DNA of 64,000 bases from JAEUTH01 sp039931675 (GCA_039931675.1 JBDTRM010000126.1:1-64000), one strand, 5' to 3'. Shown: positions 1 through 8,865, counted from the first letter of the stretch. Translations and numbers: made by a program. The notes: a model not told the origin generated them from the letters alone.

Positions 1-81
1 TAACAATTGCTACCCAAAACAATGTGGTTCATCAGTAACTTGTTTCAGGATCTGCAGCGAGTGGCCTCTTGCTCAAGGCAG

Positions 82-101
82 ATGCTGACATTCGTCAGCA
101 T
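82..101. repeat. Short hairpin upstream of aroC
   Basis: The sequence holds a perfect 8-bp inverted repeat, ATGCTGAC and GTCAGCAT, separated by ATTC. It sits within a wider imperfect palindrome whose outer arms contain GAGTGGC near 60 and GCCACTC near 145. No coding region is visible in positions 1-169. The element could be a terminator remnant of an upstream gene or a dispersed intergenic repeat; no T-run follows it. Confidence 0.4.
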
Positions 102-169
102 GACGCTTTGGGTCATGACGTTACTTTTCTATTTCGCTACATTTGCCACTCACAAAATAAAATTTCTTT

Positions 170-1264
170 ATGCCCGGTAATTCTTTCGGAAAAATTTTTT
201 GCATCACCACTTTTGGTGAGTCACACGGACCTGCAATAGGTGTAGTGATTGATGGCTGTCCTTCCAACTTTCAATTGAACCTTGAACATATACAGCAACA
301 GTTAGACCGGCGCAAACCAGGTCAATCAAAAATTACTTCTGCAAGGAAAGAGTCTGATACTTTTGAAATTATTTCAGGATTGTTTGAAGGAAAAACTACA
401 GGACATCCTATTACTTTTTTAATAAGGAATGAAGATGCACAATCAAAAGATTATGAATATCTGAAAGATACTTTTCGCCCCTCACATGCAGATTATACTT
501 ACACGCAGAAATATGGAATTAGAGATTATCGTGGAGGCGGACGCTCATCAGCACGAGAAACTGCTTCTCGTGTTATTGCTGGTGCAGTGGCACAACAGTT
601 TTTAACGCAATCAGGATTAAGTATTCATGCTTACGTTTCACAGGTTGGGAAAATTTCATTGAATAAAAATTATGATGAACTGGATTTAAACAGCATTGAT
701 AACAACATTGTTCACTGCCCCGATGAAAGTATTGCAAATAAAATGATTGATTACATCAGCGATTTAAAAACAAAAGGTGATACATGTGGAGGTGTGATTA
801 GTTGTGTGGTGCAAAATGTTCCTGTTGGCCTTGGTGAACCTGTTTTCGATAAACTTCATTCAGATTTAGCAAAGGCTATGATGAGCATCAATGCAGTTCA
901 TGGTTTTGAATATGGAAGTGGCTTTGCAGGTGCAGAGATGCGGGGTTCAGAGCACAATGACATTTTTATTGCTGATGAAAATTCAGAAAATAAAATAAAA
1001 TCAACGACAAATAATTCAGGCGGCATACAAGGAGGAATTTCAAATGGTATGGATATTTATTTTCGTGTGGCATTCAAACCAGTTGCAACAATTTTGCAAT
1101 CACAACAAACAGTAAATTCACAAGGCGAAGGAGTTACGTTGCAAAATCGTGGAAGACATGACCCGTGCGTTGTGCCAAGAGCAGTGCCAATTGTTGAAGC
1201 GATGTGCGCTATTGTTTTGTTTGACCATTTTTTAAGAAATAAATTGGTGAAGTGGGGAGAGTGA
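170..1264 (+). CDS. aroC: Chorismate synthase
   Basis: This cytosolic enzyme makes chorismate from 5-enolpyruvylshikimate-3-phosphate with reduced FMN, the last step of the shikimate pathway. The 364-residue length is normal for the family. The two invariant histidines are visible as H19 in FGESHG and H106 in RPSHAD. The arginine/glycine-rich block RDYRGGGRSSARET and the C-terminal signature GRHDPCVVPRAVPIVEAM are intact. The ATG at 170 places the N-terminal FGESHG motif at the usual distance from the start. It stands alone, with a DadA-like gene 115 bp downstream on the same strand. Identification is secure. Confidence 0.97.
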   Translation: MPGNSFGKIFCITTFGESHGPAIGVVIDGCPSNFQLNLEHIQQQLDRRKPGQSKITSARKESDTFEIISGLFEGKTTGHPITFLIRNEDAQSKDYEYLKDTFRPSHADYTYTQKYGIRDYRGGGRSSARETASRVIAGAVAQQFLTQSGLSIHAYVSQVGKISLNKNYDELDLNSIDNNIVHCPDESIANKMIDYISDLKTKGDTCGGVISCVVQNVPVGLGEPVFDKLHSDLAKAMMSINAVHGFEYGSGFAGAEMRGSEHNDIFIADENSENKIKSTTNNSGGIQGGISNGMDIYFRVAFKPVATILQSQQTVNSQGEGVTLQNRGRHDPCVVPRAVPIVEAMCAIVLFDHFLRNKLVKWGE

Positions 1265-1379
1265 AATAAAAATCATGTTTCATTACCCTACGCGCACCCC
1301 GTCCCTAAAGGGCGCAACGCACTTTCGTTTCTAAATAAATTTATTCCTTTATCAATAATTTCAGAACACAAAAACAAAA

Positions 1380-2513
1380 ATGCATTTAAGTTACTGGGAG
1401 AAAAAAACTTATTTCAGCAATGTTGATATTGTAATAATCGGCAGCGGTATTGTTGGGTTGAACGCTGCTATCAACTTGCGTTTGAAATATCCTAAAAGCA
1501 AAATTGTAATTGTGGAACGTGGCTTTCTTCCTTATGGAGCGAGTACACGCAATGCAGGTTTTGCTTGTTTCGGCAGCGTTTCAGAATTATTGGATGATCT
1601 CACAAGCATGAGCGAGCAGGAAGTTTTTTCATTGGTTGAAAAACGCTGGAAAGGTCTTGCGCGTTTACGGCAGTTGTTAGGTGATGATGCAATTGGTTTT
1701 GAAATGAAGGGCGGCTATGAAGTTTTTACCGATAGCGATAAAAGTTGTTTTAATGATTGCGTGGCAAAGATGGGTTACCTGAACAAGGAACTGAAAACAA
1801 TAATCGGTGATGAAAAAGTTTATACATCGAATGATGATGAAATAAAAAAGTCTGGTTTCAAAAAAGTAAATCACCTTATCAAAAATAATTTTGAAGGACA
1901 GATAGATACAGGTAAGATGATGGATGCACTTTTAAATCTTGCGTTGCATCATGAAATAAAAATATTGAACGGAGTTGACATAACTCATTTTGAAGAAAAT
2001 GAAAATGAAATAAAACTTTTCACTAATCACGATTTCAGCTTTTCAACTTCAAAATTATTGGTATGCACCAATGGATTTGCAAAAAGCATTTTGCCTGAAC
2101 TTGCTGTGAATCCTGCACGAGCACAGGTTTTAATTACTTCACCAATTAAAGATTTGAAAGTGAGTGGAACTTTTCATTATGATAAAGGCTACTATTATTT
2201 TCGCGATATTGATAACCGATTGTTGTTTGGTGGTGGACGCAATCTCGATTTTGAAACTGAAGCCACAGATGAATTCGGCTTAACACAACTTGTGCAAAAC
2301 AAATTAGAAGAGTTGCTAAGCGAAATAATTTTACCCAACACTGATTACGCAGTTGAACAACGCTGGAGCGGAATAATGGGATTGGGAAATACAAAAACCA
2401 CCATTGTAAAACAGGTTTCAAAAAATGTTTATTGCGCTGTGCGTATGGGCGGAATGGGAATCGCCATCGGAAGTTTAATCGGGCAGGAAGCGGCTGAAAT
2501 GGTGGAGTTGTAA
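1380..2513 (+). CDS. FAD-dependent oxidoreductase, DadA/glycine oxidase-like
   Basis: The N-terminus carries a dinucleotide-binding motif GSGIVG at residues 21-26, followed by an acidic strand end (VERG) near 45 and STRNAGF, typical of the DAO family (glycine oxidase, D-amino acid dehydrogenase, gamma-glutamylputrescine oxidase). The C-terminal part has the substrate-facing RWSGIMG and a final glycine-rich GGMGIAIGS that closes over FAD. The 377-residue length fits. The family oxidises amines or amino acids with FAD; the substrate here cannot be read from sequence. The gene follows aroC but is convergent with maf, which ends 12 bp beyond its stop. Confidence 0.85.
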   Translation: MHLSYWEKKTYFSNVDIVIIGSGIVGLNAAINLRLKYPKSKIVIVERGFLPYGASTRNAGFACFGSVSELLDDLTSMSEQEVFSLVEKRWKGLARLRQLLGDDAIGFEMKGGYEVFTDSDKSCFNDCVAKMGYLNKELKTIIGDEKVYTSNDDEIKKSGFKKVNHLIKNNFEGQIDTGKMMDALLNLALHHEIKILNGVDITHFEENENEIKLFTNHDFSFSTSKLLVCTNGFAKSILPELAVNPARAQVLITSPIKDLKVSGTFHYDKGYYYFRDIDNRLLFGGGRNLDFETEATDEFGLTQLVQNKLEELLSEIILPNTDYAVEQRWSGIMGLGNTKTTIVKQVSKNVYCAVRMGGMGIAIGSLIGQEAAEMVEL

Positions 2514-2525
2514 AGCGAACAAAAA

Positions 2526-3110
2526 TCAAAAATCCATCAACTCCAAATACAATTCGGCAGTTGGCAAGCCCATAACATTATGATAGGAGCCGACAATTTT
2601 TTCTAAACCGATAAGTCCAATCCATTCCTGTATTCCATACGAACCTGCTTTATCGTAAGGCTTGTAATTGTCCAAGTAGTAATTGATTTGCTCCGATGAT
2701 AAAGGGCGGAAGTAAACATCAGTCTCCACAAAAAAATATTTTTCCTTTTCATTACTAAATAAGCAAACTGCAGTAATCACTGTGTGTTTGTTACCTGAAA
2801 GCAATTGTAAAATGCGCACTGCATCTGCTCGGTCGGTCGGTTTGTTTAAAATTTTATCTCCAAGACAAACAATTGTATCAGCAGTTATCACAATAGTGTT
2901 GTTGTCAATCTCATGATCAAATGCTTCTGCCTTTTGTCTTGCTATATGCAAAGCGACTTGTTCTTTTTTTAAATCCTCAGAAAAACTTTCATCAACTGAT
3001 TTAACCATGACCTCAAACTGCAAGCCCATTTCGGCAAGCAGTTGTTTTCTGCGTGGCGATTGCGATGCGAGAATTAATTTTTTGTTTTTTAGTTTTTCCT
3101 GGAGGAGCAT
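2526..3110 (-). CDS. maf: Maf-family nucleotide pyrophosphatase
   Basis: The family hydrolyses non-canonical or modified nucleoside triphosphates (dTTP/UTP or m7GTP types). The N-terminal signature LASQSPRRKQLL and the central TADTIV with downstream KPTD are present. The end has the conserved aromatic/glycine pattern YGIQEW. I start it at the ATG whose complement lies at 3108-3110, giving 194 residues, the family's usual length. A longer reading frame runs upstream to 3260, but its extra 50 residues are encoded by three TGTCTGACA palindromes and are unlikely to be protein. It is last in the minus-strand run after the UbiA gene. Confidence 0.92.
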   Translation of the reverse strand: MLLQEKLKNKKLILASQSPRRKQLLAEMGLQFEVMVKSVDESFSEDLKKEQVALHIARQKAEAFDHEIDNNTIVITADTIVCLGDKILNKPTDRADAVRILQLLSGNKHTVITAVCLFSNEKEKYFFVETDVYFRPLSSEQINYYLDNYKPYDKAGSYGIQEWIGLIGLEKIVGSYHNVMGLPTAELYLELMDF

Positions 3111-3156
3111 GAGTGTATGATTTGCATTTTGATTTCTGACACCTTTTCTTGTAATG

Positions 3157-3280
3157 ATGTCAGACACCTTTTCGGGTGTCAGACATCTGACTGCGTGCAA
3201 AGATAAATGTCTGACACTGAAAAAGTGTCTGACATTAGTCGCACGTGAAATGTCTGACACCCGAAAAAGGTGTCTGACAT
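3157..3280. repeat. Cluster of three TGTCTGACA palindromes
   Basis: Three copies of a 29-31 bp imperfect palindrome lie at 3157-3186 (inverted), 3207-3235 and 3250-3280. Each has arms ATGTCTGACACC and GGTGTCTGACAT around a short A-rich loop CGAAAAA; the arms pair with a single T-T mismatch. Further copies are at 43778-43808 and 45151-45181. They fill the spacer between the UbiA gene and maf and would form hairpins in a shared transcript. Confidence 0.9.
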
Positions 3281-3284
3281 TAAA

Positions 3285-4229
3285 TCAAAACAATAAGTAA
3301 AAAACAACCATAGATAAAATTCCTGTAACCATTATGAGTTTTGAAATATTTGAAGCACGGTGGAAGTCAACACTTTCTTTTGCTTTTAATAACAGGATTA
3401 ACAAAATGATTAACGGTAACTGAATAAATAAACCGATGTAGGAGAACGATAAATAATCGGTTTGCTTAAAGGTATCGGATAAGGTTTGATTGTATTGAAA
3501 CCAACCGAGTGAAAGCATTACTGAAAGAAGAAATATTGCTGCAATAATTTTCGTGGCCGTAATGCCGATTACCACAGGCATTGTTTTACAATCGTAAGCT
3601 TCATCACCCTTTATATCTTCCATGTCTTTTATGATTTCACGAATAAGTGTGAGCATAAATGCAAATGCCGTATAACCCAAAACAAGATAAACGAGTCCTT
3701 CAACTTTTACAATTGGTGCATTAAAAAGCATCGGTTTAAAAAGTGCCAACCCGCATAGAAATGAAACAACTAAATTCCCAACCAAAAAATATTTTTTCAG
3801 AATAGATGAATAAAGCCAAAGCAACCCCGCTTCAAGCGGAGCGACAGACATGAGTACATTCGTTTTATTATACCATGCACCAATTATTCCGAGTAAAACT
3901 CCAATTGCAGTTAATACCCAATATAAATTCCAGGATGTTGCAAGTGAAATTCTTTTGCCAACAATTACTTTGTCGGGCTTGTTGATCAAATCAATTTTTA
4001 CATCAAGCAAATCATTTACAATATAACCACCTGCTGCAACACAAACTGTAGAAAGAACTATTAATGAAAAAACAAGTGTGCTTAGCGAAGCATTGAAATT
4101 GTTTACCGCTGTGATTGGATTTATTATTGTGTATTGCACCAGCACCATGCTTAAGGCAATGATGATGAGATTGGGCAATCTCATTAATCGGAGAATGTTT
4201 ATGAATGATTTGGATCTATTGTCGGGCAT
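3285..4229 (-). CDS. UbiA-family prenyltransferase
   Basis: An integral membrane prenyltransferase of 314 residues with about eight to nine hydrophobic segments. The first Asp-rich motif is NDLLDVKID at 72-80 and the second is DMEDIKGD near 205, the Mg2+/diphosphate-binding pair of the UbiA superfamily. Bacteroidota homologues in this gene order are commonly labelled geranylgeranylglycerol-phosphate geranylgeranyltransferase, by similarity to the archaeal ether-lipid enzyme; that function is inherited by homology only. It lies between a KdsC-like gene and maf, all on the minus strand. It could also act on another aromatic or polar acceptor. Confidence 0.85.
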   Translation of the reverse strand: MPDNRSKSFINILRLMRLPNLIIIALSMVLVQYTIINPITAVNNFNASLSTLVFSLIVLSTVCVAAGGYIVNDLLDVKIDLINKPDKVIVGKRISLATSWNLYWVLTAIGVLLGIIGAWYNKTNVLMSVAPLEAGLLWLYSSILKKYFLVGNLVVSFLCGLALFKPMLFNAPIVKVEGLVYLVLGYTAFAFMLTLIREIIKDMEDIKGDEAYDCKTMPVVIGITATKIIAAIFLLSVMLSLGWFQYNQTLSDTFKQTDYLSFSYIGLFIQLPLIILLILLLKAKESVDFHRASNISKLIMVTGILSMVVFYLLF

Positions 4230-4257
4230 TGTTTGTTATTGAAATCACCTCACCCCC

Positions 4258-4283
4258 CACCCCTCTTCAAGGGAGAGGGGAGG
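4258..4283. repeat. CCCCTCTTC dispersed hairpin
   Basis: The intergenic stretch has a C-rich arm CCCCTCTTC, a loop AAGG and the complementary arm GAGAGGGG. It resembles the CCCTCTCCC repeat scattered through many Bacteroidota genomes. It sits between the KdsC-like gene and the UbiA gene on the minus strand. Confidence 0.6.
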
Positions 4284-4329
4284 ATGGAAACCATGAAATT
4301 TTATTGAATATTTAAAATAGCGAAATTTC

Positions 4330-4361
4330 TTCGTCACTTCGTTACTTCGTTACTTCGTCAC
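4330..4361. repeat. Four 8-bp tandem repeats
   Basis: Four consecutive 8-bp units read TTCGTCAC, TTCGTTAC, TTCGTTAC, TTCGTCAC, just downstream of the KdsC-like stop codon. The outer two units are identical and the inner two are identical. Short units like this can vary in number by slippage. Confidence 0.85.
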
Positions 4362-4365
4362 ATTA

Positions 4366-4872
4366 TTACAAATCGCTCCACTTTCCTTGTAAACGCAACA
4401 CCTGTTCAATTACATCGCGCACACAACCTTCACCTCCGTTTTGTTGCGAGCGATAGATGGAAATATTTTTTATTTCTTCAACTGCATCGTTGGGACAGGC
4501 TGCAACACCAGCCTGTCGCATAATTTCTAAATCGGGAACATCATCGCCCATGTATAAAATATGGTCATCGGTAACGGCATGTTTGATCTTTAATGCAGTA
4601 TAAATTTCCATTTTGCTTTTCACGTTCATGTGAATGTCTGTGATGCCAAGACGTTCTAACCTCTTAGGTACACCTTCTGATCTGCCACCAGATATAATTG
4701 CAAGATGATATCCTTTGTTTACAGCGAGTTGCATGGCGTAACCATCTTTTATATTCATGGTGCGAAGCAATTCTCCGTCAGGCATGATGATGAGATTGCC
4801 GTTAGTGAGGACACCGTCAACATCAAAAATGAAGCACTTGATGTTTTGTAATTTTTCCTTGAAATTTTGCAT
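4366..4872 (-). CDS. KdsC-like HAD phosphatase
   Basis: The protein belongs to the C0-capless HAD group that includes 3-deoxy-D-manno-octulosonate 8-phosphate phosphatase (KdsC), which frees KDO for lipopolysaccharide. HAD motif I is FDVDGVLTNG with D17 and D19, motif II is the serine in ISGGRS, and motif IV is GDDVPDLE. At 168 residues it matches KdsC. The C-terminal glycine/arginine stretch that closes the neighbouring active site in the KdsC tetramer is present as GGEGCVRDV. It is 15 bp downstream of the DUF2520 gene on the minus strand, so probably co-transcribed. Confidence 0.88.
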   Translation of the reverse strand: MQNFKEKLQNIKCFIFDVDGVLTNGNLIIMPDGELLRTMNIKDGYAMQLAVNKGYHLAIISGGRSEGVPKRLERLGITDIHMNVKSKMEIYTALKIKHAVTDDHILYMGDDVPDLEIMRQAGVAACPNDAVEEIKNISIYRSQQNGGEGCVRDVIEQVLRLQGKWSDL

Positions 4873-4887
4873 AATGACGTTTATCGT

Positions 4888-5676
4888 TTAAGGATTCGAG
4901 TTTAAGTTTTTATTATGCGTTTTAAAAATGGAATCATTAATTAATTTATAAATCTTTTGCAATTCTTTATCACTTGATAATAATTGTAAATGTTTTTTGA
5001 TGGTTATTTTATCGTTTCGCACTGCTGGTCCTGTTTGCTGTAATGAGGGACTTTTGTCTTTGATGTTATTGGCGGTTTGCAAAATGAGCGGCTTTAATAA
5101 TTCGAAAGGTAAATGATTTTGATGCAGAATTTTTTCTGCAAGGGTATAAAGATGATTTGTAAAATTATTTGCAAAGACTGCTGCAAGATGAACTCTCAAT
5201 CGTTGCTCTGAATTGAGCATGAAAATATTTTCTGAAATGGATTGTGCTAATTTGAAAAGTGTTTGTTCCGTGTTTGAATTACTGGCTTCCAGGCAAATGG
5301 GAACATTTTTAAAGTTTATGTTTCGGTTTGATTTTATGGTTTGCAAGGGATAAAACACTCCGTAGTTTTTAAATTTATTTTTGAAAACATTTACATCAAT
5401 GCTTCCTGAAGTGTGCAAAATAATTTTATCTGTATTCTTAAACTCTTTTGCAACTTCAACAATTTGTGAATCTTTTACTGCAAATAAAAATAAATCACAA
5501 TCAACTTTAGTTGCATCCTTTGTATCAATCGTAAAATCAGATTTCAGTTTTCCTGCTAAAGCAATTCCGCTTTTTTCATTTCGTGAAATAACCTGAACAA
5601 TAGAATGTTCTGATCTCTGAAATGCGCTGCCTAACTGTGTTGCAACGTTGCCTGAACCTATTAGTGTGATGCGCAT
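4888..5676 (-). CDS. Rossmann-fold DUF2520 protein
   Basis: The N-terminus is an NAD(P)-binding Rossmann fold with GSGNVATQLG (G7, G9), related to pyrroline-5-carboxylate reductase and F420-dependent reductases. The C-terminal half is the helical DUF2520 domain, with VHLAAVFANNFTNHL as its recognisable core. The 262-residue length is typical of this pair of domains. No substrate has been assigned that I can name. It is followed in the same direction by the KdsC-like, UbiA and maf genes, an arrangement often seen in Bacteroidota. Confidence 0.85.
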   Translation of the reverse strand: MRITLIGSGNVATQLGSAFQRSEHSIVQVISRNEKSGIALAGKLKSDFTIDTKDATKVDCDLFLFAVKDSQIVEVAKEFKNTDKIILHTSGSIDVNVFKNKFKNYGVFYPLQTIKSNRNINFKNVPICLEASNSNTEQTLFKLAQSISENIFMLNSEQRLRVHLAAVFANNFTNHLYTLAEKILHQNHLPFELLKPLILQTANNIKDKSPSLQQTGPAVRNDKITIKKHLQLLSSDKELQKIYKLINDSIFKTHNKNLNSNP

Positions 5677-5687
5677 GAAATGTTTGA

Positions 5688-5708
5688 GTCCCGATAGCCA
5701 TCGGGATG
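5688..5708. repeat. CCCGATAGCYATCGGG palindrome
   Basis: A copy of the small palindrome CCCGATAGCCATCGGG lies between the DUF2520 gene and ccmF. It is one of about ten copies in this window, where the usual core is GATAGCTATC. It could act as a transcript hairpin in the ccmF-DUF2520 spacer. Confidence 0.75.
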
Positions 5709-5723
5709 GAGTTTGGTGTTAAA

Positions 5724-8135
5724 CTAAGCGACTCTTTTCAACTCAGCAAATCTTTTCCTTACGGCAATCCAGGAACCGATTATCATTAATACACATCCGA
5801 TCCATAAAATATTGATGTGCGGAAAAATAACGGCTTTCATAATTACAAAATCTTTTCTGTTCGATTTCTTTTCTGAAATCTTCAATTCAATTTTATTCTC
5901 CTTCGTATCAATTTTAGTAAATAAAAATTTCAAACCAAGGGCATCAATAACAGCTTCATCGCTGAATTGCATTCCACCTTTAATAATATAAACGGGGCTT
6001 ACATAATGCACTTGTTTGTTTACATCAGTTGCCGAAATATTAGCAGCAACAATGATATCATCTTTGCTCAGGCCATATTTGCTGCCATCTACTTTAGTTG
6101 ACAATCCTTCGAGCACAATCAGGCTGTTACTTGATGTAAGCGTATCGCCCTGTTTTACCATTACCGTTTTAGGTTCTGAATATTCGGAGCTTTCATCGGG
6201 CTTTTCATCCAATTCGGCAAAAGTAATGTGGGTGTATAAGTCTTTATCAATAAAACGTTTTGTATCAGGCTCAGCAGCATTACCCATTCTTTCATTCAAT
6301 TGAATGGTTGGTTTTAATTCAAACTGTTTATCAAGTTTACCTGTAGCGTTATTCAGTTTTAAATAAGTGATGCCATAATAAATATGAATGCCTTCCTTTT
6401 TGCTTCCTTCATAAGTGACAAAATAATTTCCCATACGAGTGGTGTCACCTTTTGTAAGCATGATGTTTTCATTATTCGGAAAATCTTTACCAAGATCAAC
6501 ACCATTCATGTTTTGCGAAATGACTTCCTTTTTTGAATTAGAAACCAATGCTCCCAGCATGATTAATGCAATGCCAACGTGAGCAATTGAAGCACCGCTG
6601 TGCGTGATGTTTCCTTTTATGACACGAATCATATAATCGAGATTTGCGCAAGCAGCAAACAGTGCTGCAAATAACAATGCAACGTGCTGCCAGCGTGGAA
6701 GCTCCATATAATATTGGTAAATAACTGTTACTATAAATGCTGCAATGAATGATAAAATTATTTTACGGATAAAATAACTCATCTCTGTTTTTTTGTATTT
6801 GAAAAATTGCCCCACTGCAAATAACAAGCAGACGATTGCAGCAATTGGTACCTGCCATTTATTGTAGTGATCAATCAGGTCAACGGGCGGTGCGTGTTTT
6901 GTATTAAAGATGGCATTATAAACAGGTATAGATGTAGTGGTAATAATCTGTATAGCAGAAATGAGCAATACAAGTGTGCCGATAAACATCCAAAACTCGC
7001 GCGATGTAAGACTGTCTTCTTCTTTTGCAGGAGCAATTTTTTTCCAGTTGATGATGAGCAATGTAATCGCAAGAATGGCAAAGAATGCCATGTAAAATAT
7101 CAATTGTCCGCTCATCCCTAAATCGGTAAACGCATGCACAGAAGCTTCGCCTAATATTCCGCTTCGTGTAAGAAATGTTGAATATAAAATCAATACGAAT
7201 GTGAGTATTGAAAGCAGGAAACTACTCATTAAAGCATTGCCATTTCTTTTTGTGATCAGCATTACGTGTGCTGCACCAACAAAGGTGAGCCACGGCACCA
7301 GCGATGCATTTTCAACAGGGTCCCATGCCCAGAAGCCGCCAAAACTCAGGGCTTCATAAGCCCATGCAGCTCCCATTAAAATTCCTGTGCCTAATATCAT
7401 CACACCAAAATATGTAAACGGCAATGCAGGTTTTATCCACTCGCGAACTTTGCCAGTCATAAAACCAGCCATCGCAAATGCAAACGGAACTACGGTTGAA
7501 GCAAAACCAAGAAACAATGTTGGAGGATGAATTACCATCCAATAATTTTGAAGTAATGGGTTTAAACCGCGACCGTCTTTTATTTTTTGCAGGTAATCAC
7601 TCATGCTTGCAAATGGCATGGCTGCAAAGTCAGGATGCTCGCGAAGCAATACAAAGGGATTGCTGCCAATGTGTAAATCACCAATCCATGTTCCTAAAAC
7701 CATAGAACATAAAAATACCTGAACCATCATAATTACTGATAATACAGGTGCTTCCCATTGCGGTGCTTTTTTTATGATGACAAGAGATAATACAACATGC
7801 CAAAACGTCCAAAGCAAAAAACTTCCCTCCTGCCCTTCCCAAAAACATGCAAAAATGTAACGTGTAGGCATGGTGGTAGAAGAATGAAACCATGCGTAAT
7901 AGTATTCGAAATAGTGATTGTAGATTATGTAAAATAAAATTCCGAAAATGCTTACTATTGAAATGCCGTGAAGCGCAAAAGCACCACGCGCCAAGGGTTT
8001 CCAGGCATCCTTATCATTCTTGCGAAAAGCAGAAAACAGGTAAGCAACAGATGAAAGTAATGATGCAGTAAATGCAAGTACAATAAATAATCTTCCCGCC
8101 TGTCCGAAAATTAAATGCTCTCCTATATATGTCAT
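5724..8135 (-). CDS. ccmF: Cytochrome c maturation protein CcmF/CcsA-like
   Basis: A large polytopic membrane protein of 803 residues that in system I cytochrome c maturation receives heme from CcmE and ligates it to apocytochrome. The tryptophan-rich heme-handling motif WAWDPVEN lies at 269-276, with the flanking HPP at 203-205. About eleven hydrophobic segments precede residue 530. A periplasmic region of roughly 240 residues follows, and a last membrane span sits near the C-terminus. The gene is 13 bp downstream of ccmE on the minus strand. No ccmH or ccmG lies nearby. Confidence 0.93.
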   Translation of the reverse strand: MTYIGEHLIFGQAGRLFIVLAFTASLLSSVAYLFSAFRKNDKDAWKPLARGAFALHGISIVSIFGILFYIIYNHYFEYYYAWFHSSTTMPTRYIFACFWEGQEGSFLLWTFWHVVLSLVIIKKAPQWEAPVLSVIMMVQVFLCSMVLGTWIGDLHIGSNPFVLLREHPDFAAMPFASMSDYLQKIKDGRGLNPLLQNYWMVIHPPTLFLGFASTVVPFAFAMAGFMTGKVREWIKPALPFTYFGVMILGTGILMGAAWAYEALSFGGFWAWDPVENASLVPWLTFVGAAHVMLITKRNGNALMSSFLLSILTFVLILYSTFLTRSGILGEASVHAFTDLGMSGQLIFYMAFFAILAITLLIINWKKIAPAKEEDSLTSREFWMFIGTLVLLISAIQIITTTSIPVYNAIFNTKHAPPVDLIDHYNKWQVPIAAIVCLLFAVGQFFKYKKTEMSYFIRKIILSFIAAFIVTVIYQYYMELPRWQHVALLFAALFAACANLDYMIRVIKGNITHSGASIAHVGIALIMLGALVSNSKKEVISQNMNGVDLGKDFPNNENIMLTKGDTTRMGNYFVTYEGSKKEGIHIYYGITYLKLNNATGKLDKQFELKPTIQLNERMGNAAEPDTKRFIDKDLYTHITFAELDEKPDESSEYSEPKTVMVKQGDTLTSSNSLIVLEGLSTKVDGSKYGLSKDDIIVAANISATDVNKQVHYVSPVYIIKGGMQFSDEAVIDALGLKFLFTKIDTKENKIELKISEKKSNRKDFVIMKAVIFPHINILWIGCVLMIIGSWIAVRKRFAELKRVA

Positions 8136-8148
8136 TCGTGCTTTCCCC

Positions 8149-8532
8149 TTAACTTGATTTCTTCGTTTCTGTGTATTTGCTTGGGCATTTCATCAATACC
8201 TGTTCAGCAACAAATTGCTTGTCAGACATTTTTCCTACTACTACAATTTGTTCTGACTTTTCAAAGTCTTGAGGTTTGGTATTGTTGTAGCAAACTTTTT
8301 CTTCAACACCCAATGAGTCCATCATATAAAAGCAAAAAAGGTTGGCATTGGCATGAGGATCGTATTCAAAAGGCTTGCTGAAATTTACTTTGCCGATGAT
8401 GTGATATGTTTTACCAGGGTTATCAATTGCAGTTTCAAATGTTGCATAAGTGCTTGAATCGGCTATTGATGCAACTATGGCTCCAACTGCAAGAGCTACT
8501 ATTACTAAAGCTATGATATATGAACGTTTCAT
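8149..8532 (-). CDS. ccmE: CcmE heme chaperone, CxxxY type
   Basis: A single N-terminal membrane anchor (residues 5-22) is followed by the OB-fold domain of the periplasmic heme chaperone CcmE. In the classical protein a histidine in HxxxY binds heme covalently; here the motif is C116-P-S-K-Y120, so cysteine replaces histidine. This cysteine variant is known from Desulfovibrio and other bacteria whose Ccm systems lack CcmG and CcmH. At 127 residues it is slightly short. It lies between ccmD-like and ccmF genes. Confidence 0.9.
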   Translation of the reverse strand: MKRSYIIALVIVALAVGAIVASIADSSTYATFETAIDNPGKTYHIIGKVNFSKPFEYDPHANANLFCFYMMDSLGVEEKVCYNNTKPQDFEKSEQIVVVGKMSDKQFVAEQVLMKCPSKYTETKKSS

Positions 8533-8570
8533 TTTGATGATGAATTAATTTTTGTTTATCGTTTCTCTAT

Positions 8571-8609
8571 TTTATTTGTTCGCAGTCGGGATGCTATCCC
8601 TGGTTACTT
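8571..8609. repeat. GGGATnnnATCCC repeat at the end of ccmD-like gene
   Basis: On the minus strand the element reads from the TAA stop of the ccmD-like gene through CAGGGATAGCATCCCGAC to GAACAAATAAA. A near-copy sits at 8866-8907 at the end of ccmC, again supplying the TAA stop. A third copy is at about 45091-45125. The core is a GGGATA/TATCCC palindrome. Confidence 0.8.
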
Positions 8610-8828
8610 TAATCTTTTTTCTATTGCTGTAAGTTTTCTGTCTAATGCAAAAAGATAAAGAACAATACCAATCAATACAATAGAAAGTACTCCAACTACT
8701 ACGTATATTTTTCCGTTAGCATAAAACGCATCAGCCATTTGAGGCTGAGATGTTTGTGCTATGCTTTGCAGATTTATAATTATAACAATTATGATGCTGA
8801 ATAAGATTTTGAATAAATTGTTTTTCAT
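8604..8828 (-). CDS. CcmD-like small membrane protein
   Basis: A 74-residue protein with a predicted signal or first membrane segment (residues 8-24) and a second membrane segment (about 42-62), ending in a charged tail RKLTAIEKRLK. Position between ccmC and ccmE, the single span and the basic/acidic tail match CcmD, the small partner that releases holo-CcmE from the CcmABC complex. Sequence conservation in CcmD is weak, so the assignment rests largely on context. The stop codon lies inside a dispersed repeat. Confidence 0.75.
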   Translation of the reverse strand: MKNNLFKILFSIIIVIIINLQSIAQTSQPQMADAFYANGKIYVVVGVLSIVLIGIVLYLFALDRKLTAIEKRLK

Positions 8829-8865
8829 AAATTATTTTTTGTCACTTTTCTTTCCTTTTATGGGT

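Noticed and set aside
2146..2529. 127-residue minus-strand frame opposite the FAD oxidoreductase
   Set aside because: No domain features; the plus strand is a clear DAO-family enzyme.
3111..3260. 50-residue N-terminal extension of Maf
   Set aside because: It is encoded by the TGTCTGACA palindromes; starting at 3110 gives the family's normal length.
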